Source of the DNA: JBOHRE01 sp050732635
GTDB lineage: Bacteria > Gemmatimonadota > Gemmatimonadetes > Longimicrobiales > RSA9
NCBI GenBank assembly: GCA_050732635.1
Contig: JBOHRE010000060.1
Coordinates: 1 to 20,139, forward strand
DNA: 20,139 bases
Direction: 5' to 3'
A program made the position numbers and the translations under genes. This document shows, in pieces, positions 1 through 7,309 of the stretch; the first letter of the stretch is position 1; every line of letters starts with the position of its first letter. Below the pieces are notes generated by a model that searched no databases, was not told where the DNA came from, and was given only the letters and a program-made list of their open reading frames with translations.

Positions 1-560
1 GCGCGGCACCGCCGCAGGCCGCGGCGAGCGCCGACACCGCGTTCGCGACCTTCGCCGGCGGCTGCTTCTGGTGCGTCGAGGAGGTGTTCGAGGCCGTTCC
101 CGGCGTCTACACCGCCGTGTCCGGTTACATCGGCGGGGACGTCGCGAATCCAACATACGAGCAGGTCTCTGCGGGCGGCACCGGCCACGCCGAGGCCGTG
201 CGCCTCACGTACGATCCCGGCCGGACCAGCTACGACGAGCTGCTGCGCCTCTTCTGGCGCAACATCGACCCGACGGTCGCCGACCGGCAGTTCTGCGATA
301 TCGGCGCGCAGTACCGCTCTGCGATCTTCTACCATGATGAGGCGCAGCGCGCAGCGGCGGAGGCCACGAAGCGGCAGGTCGAGCGGCAGCTCGGCGTCGC
401 CGTGTACACCGAGGTCGTGCCGGCCGGCCCATTCTACGAGGCCGAGGAGTATCATCAGGACTACTATCGCAAGAACCCGCTACGCTACCGGTACTACAAG
501 TGGAGCTGCGGTCGGGCACAGCGCCTCGAGCAGCTCTGGGGCAAGGCGTCCGGCGGCTGA
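1..560 (+). CDS. msrA: Peptide-methionine (S)-S-oxide reductase MsrA, 5'-truncated by the window edge
   Basis: Reduces methionine-S-sulfoxide in proteins, using thioredoxin-type reductant. The frame is open from the first base (first full codon at 3) and ends with TGA at 558-560. The MsrA catalytic motif GGCFWC is encoded at 57-74; its first Cys (63-65) is the nucleophile. Other family signatures follow in order: SGYIGG, TGHAEAVRLTYDP, the segment ending in YRSAIFYH, AEEYHQDYY, and a C-terminal YKWSCGR whose Cys is the likely resolving residue. About 185 codons are visible and the catalytic domain looks complete from just before the motif. The residues ahead of the motif are Ala/Pro-rich, which would fit a linker after a signal peptide or another domain, so the protein may be exported; its true start is not visible. 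A GTG at 84 lies inside the domain, after the catalytic Cys, and cannot be the start. Family assignment is very secure; location in the cell is inference. Confidence 0.96.
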   Translation, partial: AAPPQAAASADTAFATFAGGCFWCVEEVFEAVPGVYTAVSGYIGGDVANPTYEQVSAGGTGHAEAVRLTYDPGRTSYDELLRLFWRNIDPTVADRQFCDIGAQYRSAIFYHDEAQRAAAEATKRQVERQLGVAVYTEVVPAGPFYEAEEYHQDYYRKNPLRYRYYKWSCGRAQRLEQLWGKASGG

Positions 561-563
561 CGC

Positions 564-605
564 GGCTGAACCTCAGCCATCCACCTTGCCCGCCGCGCTC
601 GCGGC
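564..605 (+). terminator. Tandem short hairpins after msrA, possible terminator
   Basis: Just after the msrA stop, GGCTGA (564-569) and TCAGCC (573-578) form a perfect 6-bp stem with a 3-nt loop. GCCGC (592-596) and GCGGC (601-605) form a second 5-bp stem with a 4-nt loop. There is no T tract, so a canonical intrinsic terminator is not demonstrated. The position between two separate transcription units is the main support. Confidence 0.3.
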
Positions 606-669
606 ACCATAGCTTGGTTCCATCTTCAGTCCCGCCCAGTCATGTACCCTCACACCCTCCGGAGGCCCA

Positions 670-2022
670 ATGATTGGCAGGTCCCGACCCTCGGCTGCCA
701 GCCGCGCGCTGGGTCCCGTGCTCGTCGCGTCACTCCTCTTCGCCGCCTGCGTCGACGAGTCCGCGGTGCCCGTCGCCCCGGCGCCGGACGCGCGCGCCGC
801 CATCGCGCCGGGCGACGGCATCCGCGAGGTGCTACGGCGCAACACGCCCTCGCTGATGAGCCGAGCCGGCATCATCGGCGCGGGCATTGGCCTGCAGGAT
901 GGCGCACCGGCCATCGTCGTCTATGCGGTGACACCGACGGCGGTCGCGCAGGCAAAGTTTCCGCCGCATCTCAGCGGCCATCCTCTGCGCGCGGTCGTGA
1001 CGGGGCTGATCATGGCCGGCGACATCAATGACCCGACCAGCCGCGAGCGCCCGGCGCCGAACGGCTTCTCCGTCGGCCATCCGGACATCACGGCGGGCAC
1101 GCTCGGCGCGAAGGTGAGCGACGGCACGAGCGTTTACATCCTGAGCAACAACCATGTGTTGGCGAACTCGAACGACGCCAGTATCGGCGACCCTGCATTA
1201 CAGCCCGGTCCGTTCGATGGTGGCACCTCCGCGGACCAGATCGGCACGCTCGCGGATTTCGAGCCGATCCGCTTCGACGGCAGCGACAATACGATGGACG
1301 CCGCGATCGCGGTGGTGAACGGCGCCGACCTGCTCGGCGCGACGCCGGACTACGCGTATGGCGCGCCCGGCACGAACGTGCAGGGCGCGACGCTGAACCT
1401 GGCCGTGCAGAAGTTCGGCCGCACCACCGGGCTCACGCACGGCACGGTAGCCGAGACGGATCTCACCGTGAGCGTCTGCTACGAGGCGCGTGGCTTCTTC
1501 TGTACCAAGAGCGCGACGTTCACCGATCAGATCGGCATCACGCCGGGCGATTTCAGTGCCGGCGGTGATTCCGGTTCACTGATCGTGACGGACGATTCCA
1601 ACAAGAACCCGGTGGGCCTGCTCTTCGCCGGCAGCAGCACGCGCACCATCGCGAACCCGATCGGTCCGGTCATGAGCCGCTTCGGCATCGCGATCGACAA
1701 CAGCACGGGCGACGGTGGTGGCGACGACCCGCCGCCGGATCCGGACCCGACGGATGACCCGCCCAGCGCGGCATTCACTTATTCGTGCGGCAACACGGCG
1801 ACCTGCAACTTCAGCGACCAGAGCAGCGATGACTTCGGCGTCGTGTCCTGGAGCTGGAGCTTCGGTGATGGCGCCACATCGACCGCCCAGAATCCGTCGC
1901 ACACCTACGGCAGCGTCGGCAGCTACACGGTCACGCTGACCGTGACGGATGGCGCCGACCAGTCCGACTCGGCCTCGGCTACGATCACCTGCCTCCAGCG
2001 CGGCCGAGTCCGCTGCTCCTGA
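670..2022 (+). CDS. Trypsin-like serine protease lipoprotein with N-terminal prodomain-like region and C-terminal PKD domain
   Basis: Predicted 450-residue exported lipoprotein. The start is set by GGAGG at 661-665, four bases before ATG. The N-terminus has a hydrophobic segment and a lipobox-like LFAAC (Cys27). Residues about 48-118 form a small domain (REVLRRNTPSLM, IIGAGIGL, AVVTG) that is also encoded as a separate protein just downstream. Residues about 125-345 show a chymotrypsin-type triad: His162 in SNNHVLA, Asp210 in TMDAAIA and Ser301 in GGDSGSL. A short Asp/Pro-rich linker follows, then a PKD domain (about 366-441) with the classic WSWSFGDGATSTAQNPSHTY and YTVTLTVTD strings. The protein is likely a cell-surface peptidase, with the PKD domain mediating binding or acting as a spacer. 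The triad is seen directly; substrate and activation are unknown. It appears to form a two-gene unit with the next gene, 10 bases away. Confidence 0.87.
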   Translation: MIGRSRPSAASRALGPVLVASLLFAACVDESAVPVAPAPDARAAIAPGDGIREVLRRNTPSLMSRAGIIGAGIGLQDGAPAIVVYAVTPTAVAQAKFPPHLSGHPLRAVVTGLIMAGDINDPTSRERPAPNGFSVGHPDITAGTLGAKVSDGTSVYILSNNHVLANSNDASIGDPALQPGPFDGGTSADQIGTLADFEPIRFDGSDNTMDAAIAVVNGADLLGATPDYAYGAPGTNVQGATLNLAVQKFGRTTGLTHGTVAETDLTVSVCYEARGFFCTKSATFTDQIGITPGDFSAGGDSGSLIVTDDSNKNPVGLLFAGSSTRTIANPIGPVMSRFGIAIDNSTGDGGGDDPPPDPDPTDDPPSAAFTYSCGNTATCNFSDQSSDDFGVVSWSWSFGDGATSTAQNPSHTYGSVGSYTVTLTVTDGADQSDSASATITCLQRGRVRCS

Positions 2023-2032
2023 GGCGGCCGCA

Positions 2033-2377
2033 GTGAGCAGTCGCGCGAACGGGCCGGGGCGCTCCCCGGCCCGTTTCCGTTTGCCGCGGCTCTGCGCCCT
2101 GCTGCTGCTCCTGGGCGGCTGCTCGGGACGCGGCAGCGACGATGCCACCAGCAAGGATGCGACCGTGAGTCGACCGATCGAGCAGGTCCTCGAGGAGCAT
2201 ACGCCGCGGCTGATGCGGATCGCTGGCGTCGTCGGCGTGGGCCAGGCGCTGTGCGCTGGCGCGCCGTGCATCCGCGTCTACATCGTCGATCAGGCCAGCG
2301 CCGCGCAGCTGCCGAAAACGCTCGACGGTTACGCGGTCTCGCCGGTGGTCACCGGCACCATCCGGCCGACCGGCTGA
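2033..2377 (+). CDS. Small lipoprotein resembling the N-terminal domain of the upstream protease
   Basis: 114 residues from a GTG start, chosen because GAGG (2021-2024) lies 8 bases upstream and the start gives a clean signal peptide ending in LLGGC (Cys30). The frame is open further upstream into the previous gene, but that would bury the signal peptide. After a short polar linker, residues about 47-114 align by eye with residues 48-118 of the protease encoded immediately upstream. Shared features are a V-L-x-x-x-T-P-x-L-M string, A-G-[IV]-[IV]-G-x-G, G-A-P-x-I-x-V-Y, and [VP]-V-V-T-G near the end. It is therefore a stand-alone copy of that domain, plausibly a membrane-anchored inhibitor, chaperone or binding partner of the protease. 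That role is inference from homology and adjacency; I know no characterised function for the domain. Confidence 0.75.
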   Translation: MSSRANGPGRSPARFRLPRLCALLLLLGGCSGRGSDDATSKDATVSRPIEQVLEEHTPRLMRIAGVVGVGQALCAGAPCIRVYIVDQASAAQLPKTLDGYAVSPVVTGTIRPTG

Positions 2378-2384
2378 GCGTCGC

Positions 2385-2447
2385 GACCCGCTGGCGTCCG
2401 GGGCGGGTCCCGGCCGTTGCGCAGACGAGACCCGAGCGCTCGTCTGC
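2385..2447 (+). terminator. Two stem-loops between the lipoprotein gene and the PhoX-like gene
   Basis: GACCCGC (2385-2391) pairs with GCGGGTC (2403-2409). GCAGACGAG (2421-2429) pairs perfectly over 9 bp with CTCGTCTGC (2439-2447), with a 9-nt loop. They start 8 bases after the stop codon, the expected place for a transcript end. No T tract follows either stem, so this could instead be an mRNA 3'-end stabiliser or a regulatory dyad. Confidence 0.4.
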
Positions 2448-2507
2448 CGTTACGCGTTCGCGTTCAGTTGCGACGTTACATTGTCCCATTCCCTGAGGAG
2501 GGTGGCG

Positions 2508-3899
2508 ATGCTCGACCGGCGAGGTTTCCTGCGGCAGGCCACGCTGTGGAGCAGCGCGGCACTCGCCGCGCCATCACTCGGCGGGTTGGCCGCGTGCAGC
2601 AGGGCGATCGGATCGCTGCCGCGGCGCGCGGTCAGCTATGGCCCGCTGATTCCGACCGAGCTGCCGGAGCTGCACGCGCCGGAGTCGTTCCGCCTGGCCA
2701 GGCTCAGCGTCACCGGCCGACAGTCCGCCGTGAACCCGCAGCTGAACGTGCGCTACGCATTCGATGGCATGGCCTGCTTCGATGTGGGCGACGGCCGGCT
2801 GCGTCTGATTCGGAACCACGAGATCCGCGACCCGGCTGGCGCGGTTCCACCGCTGGGCGAGGCGGCGCGATCCTACGATCCGCGGGCGGGCGGCGGCACC
2901 ATGACACTGGAGCTGACCCAGAGTCCCGACGGCGGGGTCGAGCTGGTGCGTGAGTTCGTCTCGCTCAGCGGCACGTACGTCAACTGCGCCGGCGGACCAA
3001 CGCCGTGGGGAAGCTGGATCAGCTGCGAAGAAACGACGGCCGGCCCGTCGCACGGCTTCGAGCGAGCGCACGGCTATTGCTTCGAGGTGCCCGTGGCCTC
3101 GGACGCGGAGGTCGAGCCGGTACCCCTCACGGCCATGGGACGCTTCGTGCACGAGGCGATTGCTGTCGATCCCGAGAGCGGCACGGTCTTTCTCACGGAG
3201 GACATGCCGTTCGACCCGCAACGGAATCTGCCCGGCGCCGGATTCTACCGCTTCATTCCCGCGGAACCGGCGCGCCTCGCCGCCGGCGGTCGGCTTCAAA
3301 TGCTCGCGGTCCGTGACGCGCCGGCGTACGACACGACGCGTGGCCAGTCACCGGACGTGCCGCTGCCCGTTGCGTGGGTCGATATCCCGGATCCCGATCC
3401 CGCGGAAGCCGAAGACCAGCCCTCGGCCGTCTTTCTTCAGGGCGTGGCCGGCGGCGGCGCGATCTTCCAGCGGCTCGAGGGCTGCTGGCACGGCGACGGC
3501 AACATCTACTTCAATGCCACCAGCGGCGGTGACGCCGCGGCCGGGCAGGTGTGGGCATTCCGGCCGCGCGGCGACGGCGGCACGCTCACGCTGATCTTCG
3601 AGTCACCCGGCGCTGAGGTGCTCGACAGCCCCGACAACATCTGCGTCAGCCCGCGCGGCGGCCTGGTCATCTGCGAGGATGGTGCCGCGATTCAGTTCCT
3701 GCGTGGCTTGACCCCGGACGGCTGGATCTTCGATTTCGTGCGCACGACGAGCGTGTCCAGCGAGTTCGCGGGCGCCTGCTTCGCGCCGAACGGCCGGACG
3801 CTGTTCTTCAACGTCCAGGGCGGCACGGTGCTGGCCAATGCCGGAACGCCCGGCGGAACCTACGCGATCTGGGGGCCCTGGGAGGCCGGCGCACTGTAG
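2508..3899 (+). CDS. Tat-exported PhoX/DUF839 family protein (alkaline-phosphatase-like beta-propeller)
   Basis: 463 residues. ATG 2508 is preferred because AGGAGGG (2496-2502) lies 5 bases upstream and the protein then begins MLDRRGFLRQ, a twin-arginine signal followed by an Ala-rich hydrophobic stretch. A TTG at 2481 in the same frame is less likely. The family signature GGPTPWGSWISCEE is at residues 162-175. Other conserved pieces are a DMPFDP string, an NIYFNATSGG string, and DSPDNICVSPRGG near the C-terminus. PhoX enzymes are Ca/Fe-dependent phosphomonoesterases, but DUF839 also includes uncharacterised members, and this protein is shorter than the roughly 600-700-residue characterised PhoX enzymes. 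A role in phosphate release is plausible rather than proven. It stands alone on + and converges on the next gene. Confidence 0.88.
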   Translation: MLDRRGFLRQATLWSSAALAAPSLGGLAACSRAIGSLPRRAVSYGPLIPTELPELHAPESFRLARLSVTGRQSAVNPQLNVRYAFDGMACFDVGDGRLRLIRNHEIRDPAGAVPPLGEAARSYDPRAGGGTMTLELTQSPDGGVELVREFVSLSGTYVNCAGGPTPWGSWISCEETTAGPSHGFERAHGYCFEVPVASDAEVEPVPLTAMGRFVHEAIAVDPESGTVFLTEDMPFDPQRNLPGAGFYRFIPAEPARLAAGGRLQMLAVRDAPAYDTTRGQSPDVPLPVAWVDIPDPDPAEAEDQPSAVFLQGVAGGGAIFQRLEGCWHGDGNIYFNATSGGDAAAGQVWAFRPRGDGGTLTLIFESPGAEVLDSPDNICVSPRGGLVICEDGAAIQFLRGLTPDGWIFDFVRTTSVSSEFAGACFAPNGRTLFFNVQGGTVLANAGTPGGTYAIWGPWEAGAL

Positions 3900-3913
3900 C
3901 GGCTCAGAAGCCG
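3900..3913. terminator. Minimal hairpin between convergent genes
   Basis: CGGCT (3900-3904) and AGCCG (3909-3913) flank a 4-nt loop. The whole hairpin lies immediately after the PhoX-like stop and over the last codons of the DUF5916 gene, because only 4 bases separate the two stop codons. A 5-bp stem is weak as a bidirectional terminator. Confidence 0.25.
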
Positions 3914-6180
3914 AACAGCTTGGTCGCCTTCAGCGCGAGTGTACGCTCGAGGATGACCTCGCTGTCGAGGTCCCGGCGCTCGACGAACACCACGAACAGG
4001 TCGCTGAGCGGCGCGTGGATCCAGTTGAGGCGTAGGTTCGTGACGAGTTGATCGGCGCTCGTGTTGTACTGCACGAAGCCGCTCGCGAACAAAGCCCGCG
4101 ACAGTGCGAGGTTCACGCGACCGGCCGCGACATCGGCATCGAAGGCGCCGGCAGGCAGCTCGACGGCGTTGCGGTCGACGCCGAGGTCGATCGCGAGCCG
4201 TGGACTCACGCGCCAGAGCGCGCCGACACCGACCGTCGTCTTCGTCCCATCGTAGAACTCGCCCGCCGTGACGCTGATGTTGCCGGTGAACGGTCGGCCG
4301 CCGCTCGAGCGGTAGGACACGGTCGCGTCACGGAAGCCGTAGCCACCCGGCTGGAGCGTGACGTCCTCGGCGATCTCGAAGGGCGCGCTGAGCCGCTCGA
4401 AGCGGTCGGCGCCTCGCAGCTCGAAGCTGCCGCCATCGAGGAACTCGACGGCCAGGGCGGCAATCCCCTCGCGGCTCTCCAGGACGGACGCGTCGTTGGT
4501 GACGTAGTCGAGCTCCACGTACGGGTTGATGCCATAGACGAGCGGCACGCTCAGGCGCGGGTGCGCACCCAGTGTGCCGTACCACTCGCGGATGCCGGTG
4601 CGCCGCACGAAGCCCACGCCCGGGTCGAAATCCTCGCCCACGGTCTTGGCGAACGCGGACACGTCCCACAGCCGGTCGCGCCAGGCGACACTCAGGCGCG
4701 CCGTTCGATCATCGCTGCCGGCAGCGGGCGCGTCGCTCGCGGCGATGTAGCTGTTGATGATCAGGTTCGTGAGGAACGTCAGATTTGCGTCGACGCCGTA
4801 GCTGCGGTTCCAGTCGTCGTCGCCGCCGGTGGTCTGGCGGTTGATCAGCATGGCACCGAGGTCGGAGTTGCCGAAGACGTTACGGCGCACGCGCGCGACC
4901 AGGAAGTTCTCCGCCGGCATGGCGATCGACGTGTCGTCCGCGCGGAGCCGCTCCGTCTGCATGTTCAGCAGCCCGATCTGGAAGCCACCGGCGCGGCCGG
5001 TCAGGCGGCCGCCCGCGATGATCGGCACGGGCTGCCCGCTCTGTAGTCCGATTCGTCGCGAGTGGAAGAGTGTGAAATCGCGCAGCGATGAGCCCATCCG
5101 GTAATTCCGCTCGGTCACGTCGCCGAATGTGAAGACACCGGAGTTTTCGATGAAGAAGTCGCGACGCTCCGGGAAGAACAACGAGAAGCGCGTGAGGTTG
5201 ACCTGCTCCTGGTCGACCTCGACCTGCGAGAAATCGGTGTTGAGCGTTGCATCGAGGGTGAGCATCGGCGTGAGCCCCCACTTCAGATCTCCGCCGAGCT
5301 CGAGCTGATTGTCGACCGTTGCGGTGGCCGCGGCCGTTGCGGCCGGTCCGCTCTCGGATCGGCCGGCCTTCGCGTACGGCTTGATGGCCAGGTTGCGGCC
5401 CTGACGGATACCGGAAATGCCGGTGAGAGTGCCGGCGCGGGACATCTTGTGGACCCGGTCGCGGCGGTCCACCGGCGCCCAGTATATGTCCTCGTTCGTG
5501 CGACGCAGCCGCCGCACCATCTGCAGTCCCCACTCGTGCCCACCGGGCGCCTCGGCGAAGCGCAGGGTGGTCCAGGGCACGGCGAGCTCGAGGCTCCAGC
5601 CGGAGTCGGCGAGCGCCGTCTCGACCTCGATCGGGCCCTCCCAGATCAGGTTCACATCGCGCGAATCGTTGAACGTCTGGCCGTCCATCACCGCGCCGAG
5701 CGGGTTGACCAGGAACATGTACGAGTTGCGCCGGTCGAGGTACGTGTCGATCGCCACGCCGAACAGGTCGGTGTCGTGCGACTCGAAGTCCTGCTGCAGG
5801 CTCATGACCGTGTACGGCTGCGGATCGTACAGGAACGCGCCGATGTAGAGGTGCTCGTCGTCGTACAGGATGCGCACGACCGTCGGCTGGCTCGCAGGCC
5901 AGCCGGTGCGCGGCTGCGACTGGATGAACTCGGTGATCGGCTCGGCGGCGAGCCAGGCCGTCTCGTCGAGGCGGCCGTCGATGATGACGTCGCTCGGCGC
6001 GCGGATTGCACGGGCCACCGGCCGCGCGGCAGCTTCGACATCGATCGGGTACGCGCCGGTCGCGGGATGCGTCCGGGTCTCGGGTCCGCCCGCCTGCGCG
6101 TGCAACCGGACCGGGCTCACCCAGACCTGCGGCAGCAGCAGGGCGGCCAGCGCCCACGTGCTGAGCGTCAATCGCCTCAT
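3904..6180 (-). CDS. DUF5916 outer-membrane protein with N-terminal CBM9-like domain
   Basis: 758 residues from the ATG at 6180; a GTG at 6192 in frame would add four residues. A signal peptide (MRRLTLSTWALAALLLPQ through LHAQA) opens the protein. Residues about 55-220 look like the CBM9-type sugar-binding domain that precedes DUF5916 (IDGRLDETAWLAA, VRILYDDEHLYIGAFLYD). The DUF5916 region has the hallmark strings DFSQVEVDQEQVNLTRFSLF and FPERRDFFIENSGVF. The rest alternates polar and hydrophobic residues like beta-strands, and the last residue is Phe (KLFGF), the usual beta-barrel assembly signal. It probably sits in the outer membrane and may bind or pass carbohydrate or another ligand; the true ligand is unknown. 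It is divergent from the Yip1-family gene and converges on the PhoX-like gene with almost no gap. Confidence 0.9.
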   Translation of the reverse strand: MRRLTLSTWALAALLLPQVWVSPVRLHAQAGGPETRTHPATGAYPIDVEAAARPVARAIRAPSDVIIDGRLDETAWLAAEPITEFIQSQPRTGWPASQPTVVRILYDDEHLYIGAFLYDPQPYTVMSLQQDFESHDTDLFGVAIDTYLDRRNSYMFLVNPLGAVMDGQTFNDSRDVNLIWEGPIEVETALADSGWSLELAVPWTTLRFAEAPGGHEWGLQMVRRLRRTNEDIYWAPVDRRDRVHKMSRAGTLTGISGIRQGRNLAIKPYAKAGRSESGPAATAAATATVDNQLELGGDLKWGLTPMLTLDATLNTDFSQVEVDQEQVNLTRFSLFFPERRDFFIENSGVFTFGDVTERNYRMGSSLRDFTLFHSRRIGLQSGQPVPIIAGGRLTGRAGGFQIGLLNMQTERLRADDTSIAMPAENFLVARVRRNVFGNSDLGAMLINRQTTGGDDDWNRSYGVDANLTFLTNLIINSYIAASDAPAAGSDDRTARLSVAWRDRLWDVSAFAKTVGEDFDPGVGFVRRTGIREWYGTLGAHPRLSVPLVYGINPYVELDYVTNDASVLESREGIAALAVEFLDGGSFELRGADRFERLSAPFEIAEDVTLQPGGYGFRDATVSYRSSGGRPFTGNISVTAGEFYDGTKTTVGVGALWRVSPRLAIDLGVDRNAVELPAGAFDADVAAGRVNLALSRALFASGFVQYNTSADQLVTNLRLNWIHAPLSDLFVVFVERRDLDSEVILERTLALKATKLFGF

Positions 6181-6297
6181 GCCCTCACTCACACGGTTTC
6201 TGCGGGTTCTCGGAAAGATCGAATATACAGCCGGCTGGAAGCTTGTGCCGCGCGGCCGACACCCCTACGCTGCACGCACCCTGACCGGAGAGGGGAG
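6181..6297. promoter_or_regulatory. Divergent intergenic region with a -10-like element for the DUF5916 gene
   Basis: The gap between the divergent genes is locally less GC-rich than its flanks. On the minus strand TATATT (6227 down to 6222) resembles a -10 hexamer and would place initiation near 6215, about 25-35 bases before the start codon. No good -35 is visible at the expected spacing. On the plus strand no clear promoter is seen. Weak support. Confidence 0.25.
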
Positions 6298-7020
6298 ATG
6301 GAGCCGCAGATGGCCGCCGGCGAGCCCGCCAAGGAGTCCCCCGGACGGATCGACGACTACGTCGACATTTACATCTCCCCGGCGGAGGTCTTCCAGCGTC
6401 GCTCGGGCAAGGACTGGCCACACCCGCTGCTCGTGCTGGCCGGCGCCATGGTCCTGCTCTACTTCGTGACGTTGCCCGCCCAATCGCTGCTAATCGAGGC
6501 CGAGATGCCCGATGTACCGGCCGAAGCCGCACAGACGATCGAGCAATGGTCGCTGCTCTTCAAGCTGCTCGGCGGCTTCTTCGTCCCGATCACCATTGCG
6601 GTGGCCGTCGTGTTCGGGGCCGCACTGCTCCACCTGTTCGGCCGACTGGCCGGTGCGCGCCTCGAGTTCCGCGAGTCGATGCTGATCGCGGCATTCGCCG
6701 GCTTCGTCATGCTGCCGCAGCAGCTGCTGCAGGCGCTGCTGGTGTGGATCACGCAGCCGCTGTCAGCCGCCGACGCAGCCCGCGCCCGCTCCTTCGGCCT
6801 GCTCCGCTTCCTGGAGCCGACCGCCTTGCCGCAGCCGGTCGTCGCGCTGCTCGGCCAGGTCGATCTCTTTGCGTTGTGGGAAGCCGCACTGTGGACCGTC
6901 GGCCTGGTCGTGATCGGTCGGCTCGCCCGCGGCCGTGCCGTCGCTGTAGCCGCCGGTGTCTGGGTCGTGAGCGCCCTGCCGGCCGCGGCCGTTGCCGCGT
7001 TCGCACCGGAAATACCGTAG
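6298..7020 (+). CDS. Yip1-family integral membrane protein
   Basis: 240 residues. ATG 6298 is supported by GGAG (6287-6290) 7 bases upstream; ATG 6310 is an alternative. After a polar N-terminus the protein has the bacterial Yip1 opening motif (YISPAEVFQRR, then W-x-H-P-L-L-V-L-A-G), followed by about five hydrophobic segments: LLVLAGAMVLLYFVTLPA; LLGGFFVPITIAVAVVFGAA; MLIAAFAGFVMLPQQLLQAL; a segment beginning near LFALWEAALWTVGLVVIG; and a last one beginning near VAVAAGVWVVSALPAAAV. Function in bacteria is not established. The gene is a single-gene unit, divergent from the DUF5916 gene and followed by a repeat-rich gap. Assignment rests on the motif and topology, so I am moderately sure. Confidence 0.75.
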   Translation: MEPQMAAGEPAKESPGRIDDYVDIYISPAEVFQRRSGKDWPHPLLVLAGAMVLLYFVTLPAQSLLIEAEMPDVPAEAAQTIEQWSLLFKLLGGFFVPITIAVAVVFGAALLHLFGRLAGARLEFRESMLIAAFAGFVMLPQQLLQALLVWITQPLSAADAARARSFGLLRFLEPTALPQPVVALLGQVDLFALWEAALWTVGLVVIGRLARGRAVAVAAGVWVVSALPAAAVAAFAPEIP

Positions 7021-7064
7021 CCACCTCCGCCCCCACGTCCACCCCCAACCCCGCGCCGCCCCCC

Positions 7065-7200
7065 GTTGATGGTTGATGGTTGGTGGTCGGTAGTCGATTG
7101 CGGTCCGTCGGCGCGCCGGTGTCTTTCGTCGGCCTCAATGCACGATCAACCATCAACCATCAACCATCAGCGACACCACCAACCACCAACCACCAACCAC
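7065..7200. repeat. Heptanucleotide-based long inverted repeat in the intergenic gap
   Basis: The left arm 7065-7082 (built from GTTGATG units) is perfectly complementary over 18 bp to 7147-7164, which lies in a run of CAACCAT units (7147-7169). Next to each arm is a related pair: GGTTGGTGGT (7078-7087) on the left and repeated ACCACCA units (about 7175-7200) on the right. The loop between the arms is about 64 bases. The block lies in the 289-bp gap 7021-7309, which has no gene; the remainder (7021-7064, 7201-7246) is C- or G-rich low-complexity sequence. Confidence 0.85.
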
Positions 7201-7246
7201 GAACGGGGCGAAGGCAGGGCGGGGCCGGGGCCGGGCGAGGCGGGGC

Positions 7247-7276
7247 TTGCAGGATCTCAGGCCGCGGCTCTACCAT
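7247..7276 (+). promoter_or_regulatory. Possible promoter of the sugar-oxidation operon
   Basis: TTGCAG (7247-7252) and TACCAT (7271-7276) are spaced 18 bases apart and would start transcription about 27 bases before ATG 7310. Match to the sigma70 consensus is partial, and no Shine-Dalgarno sequence is seen before that ATG. Confidence 0.33.
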
Positions 7277-7309
7277 AGCGTGGATCATCCACCCGCACCC
7301 CTTCCGGCA

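Noticed and set aside
1949..2032. Longer N-terminus for the small lipoprotein, overlapping the protease's PKD region
   Set aside because: It would place about 28 residues ahead of the signal peptide, and GTG 2033 has a well-placed GAGG.
4048..5046. 332-codon plus-strand frame inside the DUF5916 gene
   Set aside because: Antisense shadow; low-complexity Ala/Arg/Glu composition and no ribosome binding site or motif.
7065..7200. CRISPR-like array in the CAACCAT/ACCACCA block
   Set aside because: Units are 7 bases with no spacers and form an inverted repeat; there are no cas genes.
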